A stretch of 64,000 nucleotides of DNA from Porites lobata (lineage: Eukaryota; Cnidaria; Anthozoa; Scleractinia; Poritidae), in contig CALNXK010000357.1 in assembly GCA_942486035.1 (NCBI GenBank), forward strand, positions 5,001 to 69,000. Direction: 5' to 3'. Positions 40,387-51,470 of the stretch are shown piece after piece. A program made the position numbers and the translations under genes. Under the pieces are notes generated by a model. That model worked only from the letters and a program-made list of their open reading frames with translations, made no database searches and was not told the origin of the DNA. Numbering within the stretch: position 1 is the stretch's first letter; each line of letters begins with the position of its first letter.

Positions 40387-42275
40387 TCCAAGATGGCAGC
40401 TGCGCAAATTTGACATCTTCGAATAAGATCAGAATCACTTTGATTTCACTTTAAAACATCACCAAACATCATTTTCAGGTCCAATTTGACCATATACAAA
40501 CTTTGAAGACGTTTGAAATTTCGATCCAAAATCATAGGCTAACCCCTTTGGAAAAAAATCCAAGATGGCGGCTTATCAAATTTGACATCTTCATATATCG
40601 TCAAAATCACTTTAATTTTACTCTTAAACATCAACAAATATTATTTTTAGGTTCAAATTGCCTATATACAAACTTAAAAGAAATTTGATATTTCGACCCA
40701 AAATCATAGGCTAACTCCTTTGGAAAAAAATCCAAGATTGCGGCTGATCAAATTTGACATCCTCATATATCGTCAGCATCACTTTGATTTCACTCTAGAA
40801 CATCAACAAAATTGATTTCTAGGTCCAATTTGACTATCCACAAACTTTGAAGAAATTTGAACCCTTGACCCACAATCATAGGCTAACCCCTTTAGACAAA
40901 TCCAAGATGGCGGCTCATCAGATTTCGCATCTTCATATATCGTTAGAATGTCTTTAATTTCACTCTAAGACATCAACAAACATGATTTCTAGGTCCAATT
41001 TGACCATATAAAAATTCTGAAGAAATTTCAAATTTTCTCCCAAAATTACAGGCTAGCCCCTTTAGAAAAAATGCAACATGGCGGCTGATCAAACTTGACA
41101 TGTTCATATTTTGTCAGAATCACTTTGATTTTACGTTAAAACATCAACAAACATCATTTTCAGGTCCAATTTGACCATATACAAACTTTGAAGACGTTTG
41201 AAATTTCGATGCAAAATCATAGGCTAACCCCTTTGGAAAAAAAAAAAAATCAAGATGGCGGCTGATCAAATTTGACATCTTCATATATCGTCAAAATCAC
41301 GTTAATTTTACTCTTAAACATCAACAAATATTATTTTTAGCTTCAATTTGACTATATAGAAACTTTAAAGAAATTTGATATTTCGACCCAAAATCAAACG
41401 CTAACTCCTTTGAAAAAAAATCCAAGATTGCGGCTGATCAAATTTGACATCCCCATATATCGTCAGGATCACTTTGATTTCACTCTAGAACATCAACAAA
41501 ATTGATTTCTAGGTCCAATTTGACTATCCACAAACTTTGAAGAAATTTGAAATTTTGACCCATAATCATAGGCTAACCCCTTTAGACAAATCCAAGATGG
41601 CGGCTGATCAGATTTGACATCCTCATATATCGTTAGAATCTCTTTAATTTCACTCTAGGACATCAACAAACATGATTTCTAGGTCCAATTTGACTATATA
41701 AAAATACTGAAGAAATTTGAAATTTTGTCCCAAAATCACAGGCTAACCCCTTTAGAAAAAATCCAAGATGGCGGCTGATCAAATTTGACATCTTCATATA
41801 TCGTCAAAATCACCTTAATTTTACCCTTAAACATCAACAAATATTATTTTTATGTTCAATTTGACTATATACAAACCTAAAAGAAATTTGAAATTTTGAC
41901 CTACAATCATAGGCTAACCCCTTTGGAAAAAATCCAAGATGGCGGCTGATCAAATCTGACATCCTCATATATCGTCACAATCACTTCCATTTCACTCTAA
42001 AACATTACCAAACATGATTTCAAGGTCTAATTTGACTATATAAAAATTCTGAAGAAATTTGAAATTTTGACCCAAAATCATAGGCTAACCCCTTTTAAAA
42101 AAAATCCAAAATGGCCGCTGATGAAATTTGACACCTTCATATTTTGTCAGAATCACTTTGATTTTACGTCAAAACATCAACAAACATCATTTCCAGGTTC
42201 AATTTGACCATATAAAAAGTTTAAAGAAATTTGAAATTTTGACCCAAATTCATAGACTAACCCTATTGGAAAAAA
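40387..42275 (+). repeat. HOR block, full 11 monomers
   Basis: 1,889 bp, canonical order; the five extra bases are in an A-run near 41240. m1 has GGCAGCTGCGCAAATTT, and m11 has GACACCTTCATA like the preceding block. Confidence 0.9.
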
Positions 42276-43475
42276 TCCAAGATGGCAGCTGCACAAATTT
42301 GACATCTTCGAATAAGATCAGAATCACTTTGATTTCACTTTAAAACATCACCAAACATCATTTTCAGGTCCAATTTGACCATATACAAACTTTGAAGACG
42401 TTTGAAATTTCGATCCAAAATCATAGGCTAACCCCTTTGGAAAAAAATCCAAGATGGCGGCTTATCAAATTTGACATCTTCATATATCGTCAAAATCACT
42501 TTAATTTTACTCTTAAACATCAACAAATATTATTTTTAGGTTCAAATTGCCTATATACAAACTTAAAAGAAATTTGATATTTCGACCCAAAATCATAGGC
42601 TAACTCCTTTGGAAAAAAATCCAAGATTGCGGCTGATCAAATTTGACATCCTCATATATCGTCAGCATCACTTTGATTTCACTCTAGAACATCAACAAAA
42701 TTGATTTCTAGGTCCAATTTGACTATCCACAAACTTTGAAGAAATTTGAACCCTTGACCCACAATCATAGGCTAACCCCTTTAGACAAATCCAAGATGGC
42801 GGCTCATCAGATTTCGCATCTTCATATATCGTTAGAATGTCTTTAATTTCACTCTAAGACATCAACAAACATGATTTCTAGGTCCAATTTGACTATATAA
42901 AAATACTGAAGAAATTTGAAATTTTGTCCCAAAATCACAGGCTAACCCCTTTAGAAAAAATCCAAGATGGCGGCTGATCAAATTTGACATCTTCATATAT
43001 CGTCAAAATCACCTTAATTTTACCCTTAAACATCAACAAATATTATTTTTATGTTCAATTTGACTATATACAAACCTAAAAGAAATTTGAAATTTTGACC
43101 TACAATCATAGGCTAACCCCTTTGGAAAAAATCCAAGATGGCGGCTGATCAAATCTGACATCCTCATATATCGTCACAATCACTTTCATTTCACTCTAAA
43201 ATATTACCAAACATGATTTCAAGGTCTAATTTGACTATATAAAAATTCTGAAGAAATTTGAAATTTTGACCCAAAATCATAGGCTAACCCCTTTTAAAAA
43301 AAATCCAAAAATGGCCGCTGATGAAATTTGACACGTTCATATTTTGTCAGAATCACTTTGATGTTACGTTAAAACATCAACAAACATCATTTCCAGGTTC
43401 AATTTGACCATATAAAAAGTTTAAAGAAATTTGAAATTTTGACCCAAATTCATAGACTAACCCTATTGGAAAAAA
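42276..43475 (+). repeat. HOR block, 7 monomers, m4/m8 hybrid
   Basis: 1,200 bp: m1, m2, m3, m4/m8 hybrid, m9, m10, m11. The fourth monomer has the m4 start (CATCAGATTTCGC, CTCTAAGAC ending at 42860) and the m8 end (GACTATATAAAAATACTG, T at 42894). The exchange lies in the roughly 34 bp that are identical in m4 and m8, and it removes exactly four monomers. The parental types are different from those of the 14322 and 19628 7-mers. Confidence 0.9.
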
Positions 43476-45359
43476 TCCAAGATGGCGGCTGCACAAATTT
43501 GACATCTTCGAATAAGATGAGAATCACTTTGATTTCACTTTAAAACATCACCAAACATCATTTTCAGGTCCAATTTGACCATATACAAACTTTGAAGACG
43601 TTTGAAATTTCGATCCAAAATCATAGGCTAACCCCTTTGGAAAAAAATCCAAGATGGCGGCTTATCAAATTTGACATCTTCATATATCGTCAAAATCACT
43701 TTAATTTTACTCTTAAACATCAACAAATATTATTTTTAGGTTCAAATTGCCTATATACAAACTTAAAAGAAATTTGATATTTCGACCCAAAATCATAGGC
43801 TAACTCCTTTGGAAAAAAATCCAAGATTGCGGCTGATCAAATTTGACATCCTCATATATCGTCAGCATCACTTTGATTTCACTCTAGAACATCAACAAAA
43901 TTGATTTCTAGGTCCAATTTGACTATCCACAAACTTTGAAGAAATTTGAACCCTTGACCCACAATCATAGGCTAACCCCTTTAGACAAATCCAAGATGGC
44001 GGCTCATCAGATTTCGCATCTTCATATATCGTTAGAATGTCTTTAATTTCACTCTAAGACATCAACAAACATGATTTCTAGGTCCAATTTGACCATATAA
44101 AAATTCTGAAGAAATTTCAAATTTTCTCCCAAAATCACAGGCTAACCCCTTTAGAAAAAATGCAACATGGCGGCTGATCAAACTTGACATGTTCATATTT
44201 TGTCAGAATCACTTTGATTTTACGTTAAAACATCAACAAACATCATTTTCAGGTCCAATTTGACCATATCAAACTTTGAAGACGTTTGAAATTTCGATGC
44301 AAAATCATAGGCTAACCCCTTTGGAAAAAAATCCAAGATGGCGGCTGATCAAATTTGACATCTTCATATATCGTCAAAATCACGTTAATTTTACTCTTAA
44401 ACATCAACAAATATTATTTTTAGGTTCAATTTGACTATATAGAAACTTTAAAGAAATTTGATATTTCGACCCAAAATCAAACGCTAACTCCTTTGAAAAA
44501 AAATCCAAGATTGCGGCTGATCAAATTTGACATCCCCATATATCGTCAGGATCACTTTGATTTCACTCTAGAACATCAACAAAATTGATTTCTAGGTCCA
44601 ATTTGACTATCCACAAACTTTGAAGAAATTTGAAATTTTGACCCATAATCATAGGCTAACCCCTTTAGACAAATCCAAGATGGCGGCTGATCAGATTTGA
44701 CATCCTCATATATCGTTAGAATCTCTTTAATTTCACTCTAGGACATCAACAAACATGATTTCTAGGTCCAATTTGACTATATAAAAATACTGAAGAAATT
44801 TGAAATTTTGTCCCAAAATCACAGGCTAACCCCTTTAGAAAAAATCCAAGATGGCGGCTGATCAAATTTGACATCTTCATATATCGTCAAAATCACCTTA
44901 ATTTTACCCTTAAACATCAACAAATATTATTTTTATGTTCAATTTGACTATATACAAACCTAAAAGAAATTTGAAATTTTGACCTACAATCATAGGCTAA
45001 CCCCTTTGGAAAAAATCCAAGATGGCGGCTGATCAAATCTGACATCCTCATATATCGTCACAATCACTTTCATTTCACTCTAAAATATTACCAAACATGA
45101 TTTCAAGGTCTAATTTGACTATATAAAAATTCTGAAGAAATTTGAAATTTTGACCCAAAATCATAGGCTAACCCCTTTTAAAAAAAATCCAAAAATGGCC
45201 GCTGATGAAATTTGACACGTTCATATTTTGTCAGAATCACTTTGATGTTACGTTAAAACATCAACAAACATCATTTCCAGGTTCAATTTGACCATATAAA
45301 AAGTTTAAAGAAATTTGAAATTTTGACCCAAATTCATAGACTAACCCTATTGGAAAAAA
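43476..45359 (+). repeat. HOR block, full 11 monomers, 1,884 bp
   Basis: Canonical order. m10 has AAAATATTACC in place of AAAACATTACC, shared with the end of the 7-mer block just before it, which shows a local duplication of that variant. One base is missing in CCATATCAAACTTTG near 44265. Confidence 0.9.
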
Positions 45360-47414
45360 TCCAAGATGGCGGCTGCACAAATTTGACATCTTCGAATAAG
45401 ATCAGAATCACTTTGATTTCACTTTAAAACATCACCAAACATCATTTTCAGGTCCAATTTGACCATATACAAACTTTGAAGACGTTTGAAATTTCGATCC
45501 AAAATCATAGGCTAACCCCTTTGGAAAAAAATCCAAGATGGCGGCTTATCAAATTTGACATCTTCATATATCGTCAAAATCACTTTAATTTTACTCTTAA
45601 ACATCAACAAATATTATTTTTAGGTTCAAATTGCCTATATACAAACTTAAAAGAAATTTGATATTTCGACCCAAAATCATAGGCTAACTCCTTTGGAAAA
45701 AAATCCAAGATGGCGGCTGATCAAATTTGACATCCTCATATATCGTCAGCATCACTTTGATTTCACTCTAGAACATCAACAAAAGTGATTTCTAGGTCCA
45801 ATTTGACTATCCACAAACTTTGAAGAAATTTGAACTCTTGACCCACAATCATAGGCTAACCCCTTTAGACAAATCCAAGATGGCGGCTAATCAGATTTCG
45901 CATCTTCATATATCGTTAGAATGTCTTTAATTTCACTCTAAGACATCAACAAACATGATTTCTAGGTCCAATTTGACCATATAAAAATTCTGAAGAAATT
46001 TCAAATTTTCTCCCAAAATCACAGGCTAACCCTTTTAGAAAAAATGCAACATGGCGGCTGATCAAACTTGACATGTTCATATTTTGTCAGAATCACTTTG
46101 ATTTTACGTTAAAACATCAACAAACATCATTTTCAGGTCCAATTTGACCATATACAAACTTTGAAGACATTTGAAATTTCGATGCAAAATCATAGGCTAA
46201 CCCCTTTGGAAAAAAATCCAAGATGGCGGCTGATCAAATTTGACATCTTCATATATCGTCAAAATCACGTTAATTTTACTCTTAAACATCAACAAATATT
46301 ATTTTTAGCTTCAATTTGACTATATACAAACTTTAAAGAAATTTGATATTTCGACCCAAAATCAAACGCTAACTCCTTTGAAAAAAAATCCAAGATTGCG
46401 GCTGATCAAATTTGACATCCCCATATATCGTCAGGATCACTTTGATTTCACTCTAGAACATCAACAAAATTGATTTCTAGGTCCAATTTGACTATCCACA
46501 AACTTTGAAGAAATTTGAAATTTTGACCCATAATCATAGGCTAACCCCTTTAGACAAATCCAAGATGGCGGCTGATCAGATTTGACATCCTCATATATCG
46601 TTAGAATCTCTTTAATTTCACTCTAAGACGTCAACAAACATGATTTCTAGGTCCAATTTGACTATATAAAAATTCTGAAGAAATTTGAAATTTTGTCCCA
46701 AAATCACAGGCTAACCCCTTTAGAAAAAATCCAACATGGCGGCTGATCAAATTTGACATGTTCATATTTTGCCAGAATCACTTTGATTTTACGTTAAAAC
46801 ATCAACAAACATCATTTTCAGGTCCAATTTGACCATATACAAACTTTGAAGACGTTTGAATTTTCGACCCAAAATCATAGGCTAACCCCTTTGGAAAAAA
46901 ATCCAAGATGGCGGCTGATCAAATTTGACATCTTCATATATCGTCAAAATCACCTTAATTTTACTCTTAAACATCAACAAATATTATTTTTAGGTTCAAT
47001 TTGACTATATACAAACTTAAAAGAAATTTGAAATTTTGACCCAAAATCATAGGCTAACGCCTTTCGAAAAAAATCCAAGATTGCGGCTGATCAAATCTGA
47101 CATCCTCATATATCGTCAGAATCACTTTCATCTCACTCTAAAATTTCACCAAACATGATTTCGAGGTCGAATTTGACTATATAAAATTCTGAAGAAATTT
47201 GAAATGTTGACCCAAAATCATAGGCTAACCCCTTTGAAAGAAATCCAAAATGGCGGCTGATGAAATTTGACACGTTCATATTTTGTCAGAATCACTTTGA
47301 TTTTACGTTAAAACATCAACAAACATCATATCCAGGTTCAATTTGACCATATACAAAGTTTAAAGAAATTTGAAATTTTGACGCAAATTCATAGGCTAAC
47401 CCCTTTGGAAAAAA
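45360..47414 (+). repeat. HOR block, 12 monomers, right edge of the homogeneous array
   Basis: 2,055 bp. m1 to m8 are canonical, then an m5-type monomer (CCAACATGGCGGC near 46730), an m9/m6-type, an m10 of the TTTCGAGG family and an m11. Homogeneity falls off to the right: many private substitutions appear after about 46600. Confidence 0.8.
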
Positions 47415-47950
47415 TCTAAGATGGGGGCTGTGCAAATTTGATATAGTCATATATGGTCAAAATCACTTTGATGTCACTTTAAAACATCACCAAAGATCAT
47501 TTCCAGGGTCAATTTGACCATTTACAGACTTTAAAGAGATTTGAAATTTTGACTCAAAATCATAGGGCAACCTCTTTGGAAAAAATCCAAGATGGCGACC
47601 GATCAAATTTGATATCTTCATATTTTGTCAGAATGAATTTTATTTCACTCTAAAACATCAACAAACATCATTTTTAGGTCACATTGGACCATATACAAAG
47701 TTTTAAGAAATTTGAAATTTGGACCCAAAATCATAGGCTAACCCCTTTTGAAAAAATCAAAGATGGCGGCTGATCAGATTCGAGATCTTCATATAAAAAC
47801 CGTTAGAATCACTTTAATTTCACTCTAAAAAGTCAACAAACATGATTTCTAGGTCCGATTTGACTATATACAATCTTTGAAGAAATTATAATTATTGACC
47901 CAAAACTATAGGCTAACCCCTTTCGGAAAAATCCAAGATTGAAAGAAGGA
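47415..47950 (+). repeat. Satellite A, diverged right edge (about 3 monomers)
   Basis: Three monomers too diverged to assign to m1-m11. The first two (GGCTGTGCAAATTTGATAT, then GCGACCGATCAAATTTG) resemble the diverged left block at 3123-3600 and the block at 51840-52140 more than the array they touch. The last one breaks off after TCCAAGATTG. Confidence 0.85.
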
Positions 47951-48120
47951 AACAGAGAAAGTAGGCAAATCAACAAAGTAGGTAGGCGAACCTAAACCTA
48001 ATCTGAGTTTTCACAAAAAAAATGAGGAAAACGTTTCACAAACAGTCTATATTGGAACAAAAGGATAATTAAAAATAAGTTTTCTCGATTTTAAAAAGGC
48101 CTTCTTTCCGCTTGCGTCAG
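47951..48120 (+). repeat. Unit B fragment (5' and 3' truncated)
   Basis: Matches the unit B subrepeat: GTAGGCAAATCAACAAA, GTAGGCGAACCTAAACC, GAGTTTTCACAAAAAA, then TTTTAAAAAGGCC and GCTTGCGTCAG. It stops at the first GTCAG motif, exactly where inverted satellite A begins. The palindrome part is absent. Confidence 0.8.
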
Positions 48121-48380
48121 TTTTTATATTTTCAAACTCGACCTCGAAATGATGTTTGGTGATGTTTTAGAGTGAAATAAAAGTAATTCTGAACATATAC
48201 GAGTATGTCAAATTTGATCAGCCGCCATCTTGGATTTTTTCCAAAGGGGTTAGCCCATGATTTTGGGTAAAAAATTTCAAATTTCTTGTAACTTTGTCTG
48301 TGGTCAAAATGGACTTGGAAATGATGTTTGTTGATGCTTTGAAATAGTTCTAAAATGATCTCGGCCATATATGACCTCTC
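48121..48380 (-). repeat. Inverted satellite A piece (about 1.5 monomers)
   Basis: On the minus strand it reads as satellite A: GGCGGCTGATCAAATTTG, CTCTAAAACATCACC, CATTTCGAGGTCGAG. The + strand shows CAGCCGCCATCTTGG and GGGGTTAGCC. It is the only reverse-orientation satellite A I found. Its CATTTCGAGGTCGAGTTTG end matches the forward copy at about 51570-51595 on the far side of satellite C. Confidence 0.85.
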
Positions 48381-48560
48381 TGAGCCTTACCTTTTTTTCA
48401 ATCATTGCATAACAAGGGGTTGGTTTCCTGGTCACCCCCCCTCACGTTAATGTTGGACAGTGAGGGTATTATTCTGAGACTGGATAGTGCTACTACGCTC
48501 TACCAAAAACCCTTCAGAGGGTCTCGCCAAGTTACCAGCCTGGTTCGTTGTCGCCAGGAT
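48381..48560. other. Short single-copy spacer
   Basis: About 180 bp unrelated to any satellite here and richer in G and C (for example GGTCACCCCCCCTCACG). An open frame spans it but runs on into satellite C, so coding is unlikely. Confidence 0.5.
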
Positions 48561-51470
48561 CATATTTCATTGTGTGACTCGAGTATATTAAGTAAATATT
48601 ACAAAGATAATTTATTTACCAATAAAATTTCTGTATTCTTGAATTATCATAAACCTCACTTTGTTGTAGCCTTTGAAATTACCAAGATAATTTAATTACC
48701 AATAACATTTCTGTATTCTTGAATCATCATCAACCTCACTTCGTTGTTGCCTTCTTTGAAATTACCAAGATAATTTAATTACCAATAGCATTTCTGTATA
48801 CTTGAATCATCATCCTTCCTCGCTGTCTTGTGGCCTTCTTTGAACTAAACAAACTAATTTAATTACCAATAACATTTCTGTATTCTTGAATCATCATCAA
48901 CCTCGCTGTCTTGTGGCCTTCTATGAAATTACCAAACTAATTTAATTACCAATATCATTTCTGTATTCTTCAATCATCATCAACCTCACTTCGTTGTTTC
49001 CTTCGTTGAAATTACCAAGATAATTTAATTACCAATAGCATTTCTGTATACTTGAATCATCATCATCCTCGCTGTCTTGTGGCCTTCTTTGAAATTACCA
49101 AACTAATTTAATTACCAATATAATTTCTGTATTCTTCAATCATCATCAACCTCACTTCGTTGTTTCCTTCGTTGAAATAACCAAGATAATTTAATTACCA
49201 ATAGCATTTCTGTAGACTTGAATCATCATCATCTTCGCTGTCTTGTGGCCTTCTTTGAAATTACCAAACTAATTTAATTACCAATATCATTTCTGTATTC
49301 TTGAATCATCATCAACCTCACTTCGCTGTTTCCTTCGTTGAAATTACCAAGATAATTGAATTACCAATACCATTTCTGTATACTTGAATCATCATCATCC
49401 TCGCTGTCTTGTGGCCTTATTTAAAATTACCAAACTAATTTAATTACCAATATCATTTCTGCATTCTTGAATCATCATCATCCTCGCTGACTTGTGGCCC
49501 TCTTTGAAATAAAAAACTAATTTAATTACCAATAACATTTCTGTATTCTTGAATCATCATCAACCTCACTTCGTTGTTGCTTTCGTTGAAATTACCAAGA
49601 TAATTTAATTACCAATAAAATTTCTGTATTCTTGAATCATCATTAACCTCACTTCGTTGTTGCCTTCGTTGAAATTACCAAACTAATTTAATTACCAATA
49701 TAATTTCTGTATTCTTCAATCATCATCAACCTCACTTCGTTGTTGCTTTCGTTGAAATAACCAAGATAATTTAATTACCAATAGCATTTCTGTATACTTG
49801 AATCATCATCCTTCCTCGCTGTCTTGTGGCCTTCTTTGAACTAAACAAACTAATTTAATTACCAATAACATTTCTGTATTCTTGAATCATCATCAACCTC
49901 GCTGTCTTGTGGCCTTCTATGAAATTACCAAACTAATTTAATTACCAATATCATTTCTGTATTCTTCAATCATCATCAACCTCACTTCGTTGTTTCCTTC
50001 GTTGAAATTACCAAGATAATTTAATTACCAATAGCATTTCTGTATACTTGAATCATCATCATCCTCGCTGTCTTGTGGCCTTCTTTGAAATTACCAAACT
50101 AATTTAATTACCAATATAATTTCTGTATTCTTCAATCATCATCAACCTCACTTCGTTGTTTCCTTCGTTGAAATAACCAAGATAATTTAATTGCCAATAG
50201 CATTTCTGTATACTTGAATCATCATCATCTTCGCTGTCTTGTGGCCTTCTTTGAACTAAACAAACTAATTTAATTACCAATATCATTTCTGTATTCTTGA
50301 ATCATCATCAACCTCACTTCGTTGTTGCTTTCGTTGAAATAACCAAGATAATTTAATTACCAATAGCATTTCTGTATACTTGAATCATCATCCTTCCTCG
50401 CTGTCTTGTGGCCTTCTTTGAACTAAACAAACTAATTTAATTACCAATAACATTTCTGTATTCTTGAATCATCATCAACCTCGCTGTCTTGTGGCCTTCT
50501 ATGAAATTACCAAACTAATTTAATTACCAATATCATTTCTGCATTCTTCAATCATCATCAACCTCACTTCGTTGTTTCCTTCGTTGAAATTACCAAGATA
50601 ATTTAATTACCAATAGCATTTCTGTATACTTGAATCATCATCATCCTCGCTGTCTTGTCGCCTTCTTTGAAAATACCAAATTAATTTAATTACCAATAAC
50701 ATGTCTCTATTCTTGAATCATCATCAACTTCACTTTGTTGTTGCTTTCGTTGAAATTACCAAGATAATTTACTTACGAATAAAACTTCTGTATTCTTGAA
50801 TCATCATAAACCTCATTTTGTTGTATCCTTCTTTGAAATTACCAAGATAATTTTATTACCAATAGTATTTCTGTATTCTTGAATCATCATCATTCTCGCT
50901 GTCTTGTCGCCTTCTTTGAAAATACCAAATTGATTTAATTACCAATAACATTTCTCTATTCTTGAATCATCATCAACTTCACTTTGTTGTTGCTTTCGTT
51001 GAAATTACCAAGATAATTTACTTACGAATAAAATTTCTGTATTCTCGAATCATCATAAACCTCACTTTGTTGTATCCTTCTTTAAAATTACCAGGATAAT
51101 TTAATTACCAATAATATTTCTGTATTCTTGAACCATTATCAACCTCACTTTGTTGTTGCCTTCGTTTAAATTACCAAGATAATTTCATTGCCAAAAACAT
51201 TTCTATATTCTTGAATCATCATCAACCTCACTTTGTTGCTGCCTTCCTTGAAATTAGCAAGATAGTTTACTTACCAATAGTATTTCTGTATTCTTGAATC
51301 ATCATCATCTTCACTGTCCTGTCGCCTTCTTTGAAATTACAAAGATAATTTATTTACCAAAAACATTTCTGTACTCTTTAATCATCATTATCATCGTCAC
51401 TGTCTTATTTACTTCTTTGTAATTATTACCAAGACAACTCACTTACCTTTCTTTTTCTTGATTCATCATC
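48561..51470 (+). repeat. Satellite C, about 83-bp monomer, about 35 copies
   Basis: Each monomer contains TTTAATTACCAATA, ATTTCTGTATTCTTG, AATCATCATCAACCTC and either ACTTCGTTGTTGCC or GCTGTCTTGTGGCC. Starts of TTTAATTACC near the left end lie at 48691, 48774, 48858, 48941 and 49024, giving 83-84-bp steps. Two main monomer types often alternate. The rare word CCTTCCTCGCTG occurs at 48814, 49810 and 50392 (996 and 582 bp apart, i.e. 12 and 7 monomers), showing longer duplications. Both ends are more diverged than the middle. Confidence 0.9.

Larger units (their letters stand above)
7302..47950 (+). repeat. Satellite A main array, 171-bp monomer, about 237 copies
   Basis: Continuous head-to-tail array of about 171.3-bp monomers in one orientation. 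Eleven monomer types recur in fixed order. Diagnostic words: m1 GGCTGCACAAATTT; m2 GGCTTATCAAATTT; m3 CGTCAGCATCACTTTG; m4 GGCTCATCAGATTTCGC; m5 TGCAACATGGCGGC; m6 AATCACGTTAATTTTAC; m7 GACATCCCCATATATCG; m8 CACTCTAGGACATC; m9 TTTTACCCTTAAACATC; m10 CATTACCAAACATG; m11 AAATGGCCGCTGATG. The full set is 1,884 bp. Near-identity between 1,884-bp copies contrasts with clear differences between neighbouring monomers, the defining mark of a higher-order repeat. The length equals that of primate alpha satellite, but I see no alpha-satellite sequence and no canonical CENP-B box. Confidence 0.95.

Noticed and set aside
11356..45661. A 61-codon open frame recurring at 11356, 13239, 14438, 19744, 36735, 38619 and other places.
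   Set aside because: It starts at TTG, lies wholly within m1-m2 of satellite A, and recurs only because the HOR recurs (1,884- or 1,200-bp steps). No codon-position signal or known domain.
7302..47950. CENP-B box in satellite A (the TTCGATCCAAAATCATAGG stretch begins like TTCG....A).
   Set aside because: The required CGGG end is absent in all monomer types I read.
7302..47950. Primate alpha satellite, suggested by the 171-bp length and HOR structure.
   Set aside because: The monomer sequence does not resemble alpha satellite as I know it, and companion satellites C and D are not primate families that I recognise.
7302..47950. CRISPR array, suggested by regular repeats.
   Set aside because: The repeats are contiguous with no unique spacers, 171 bp long, and in a eukaryotic setting with no cas genes.
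48405..48695. 96-codon open frame across the spacer before satellite C.
   Set aside because: Its last third is satellite C sequence and the start lies next to inverted satellite A; nothing resembles a protein family.
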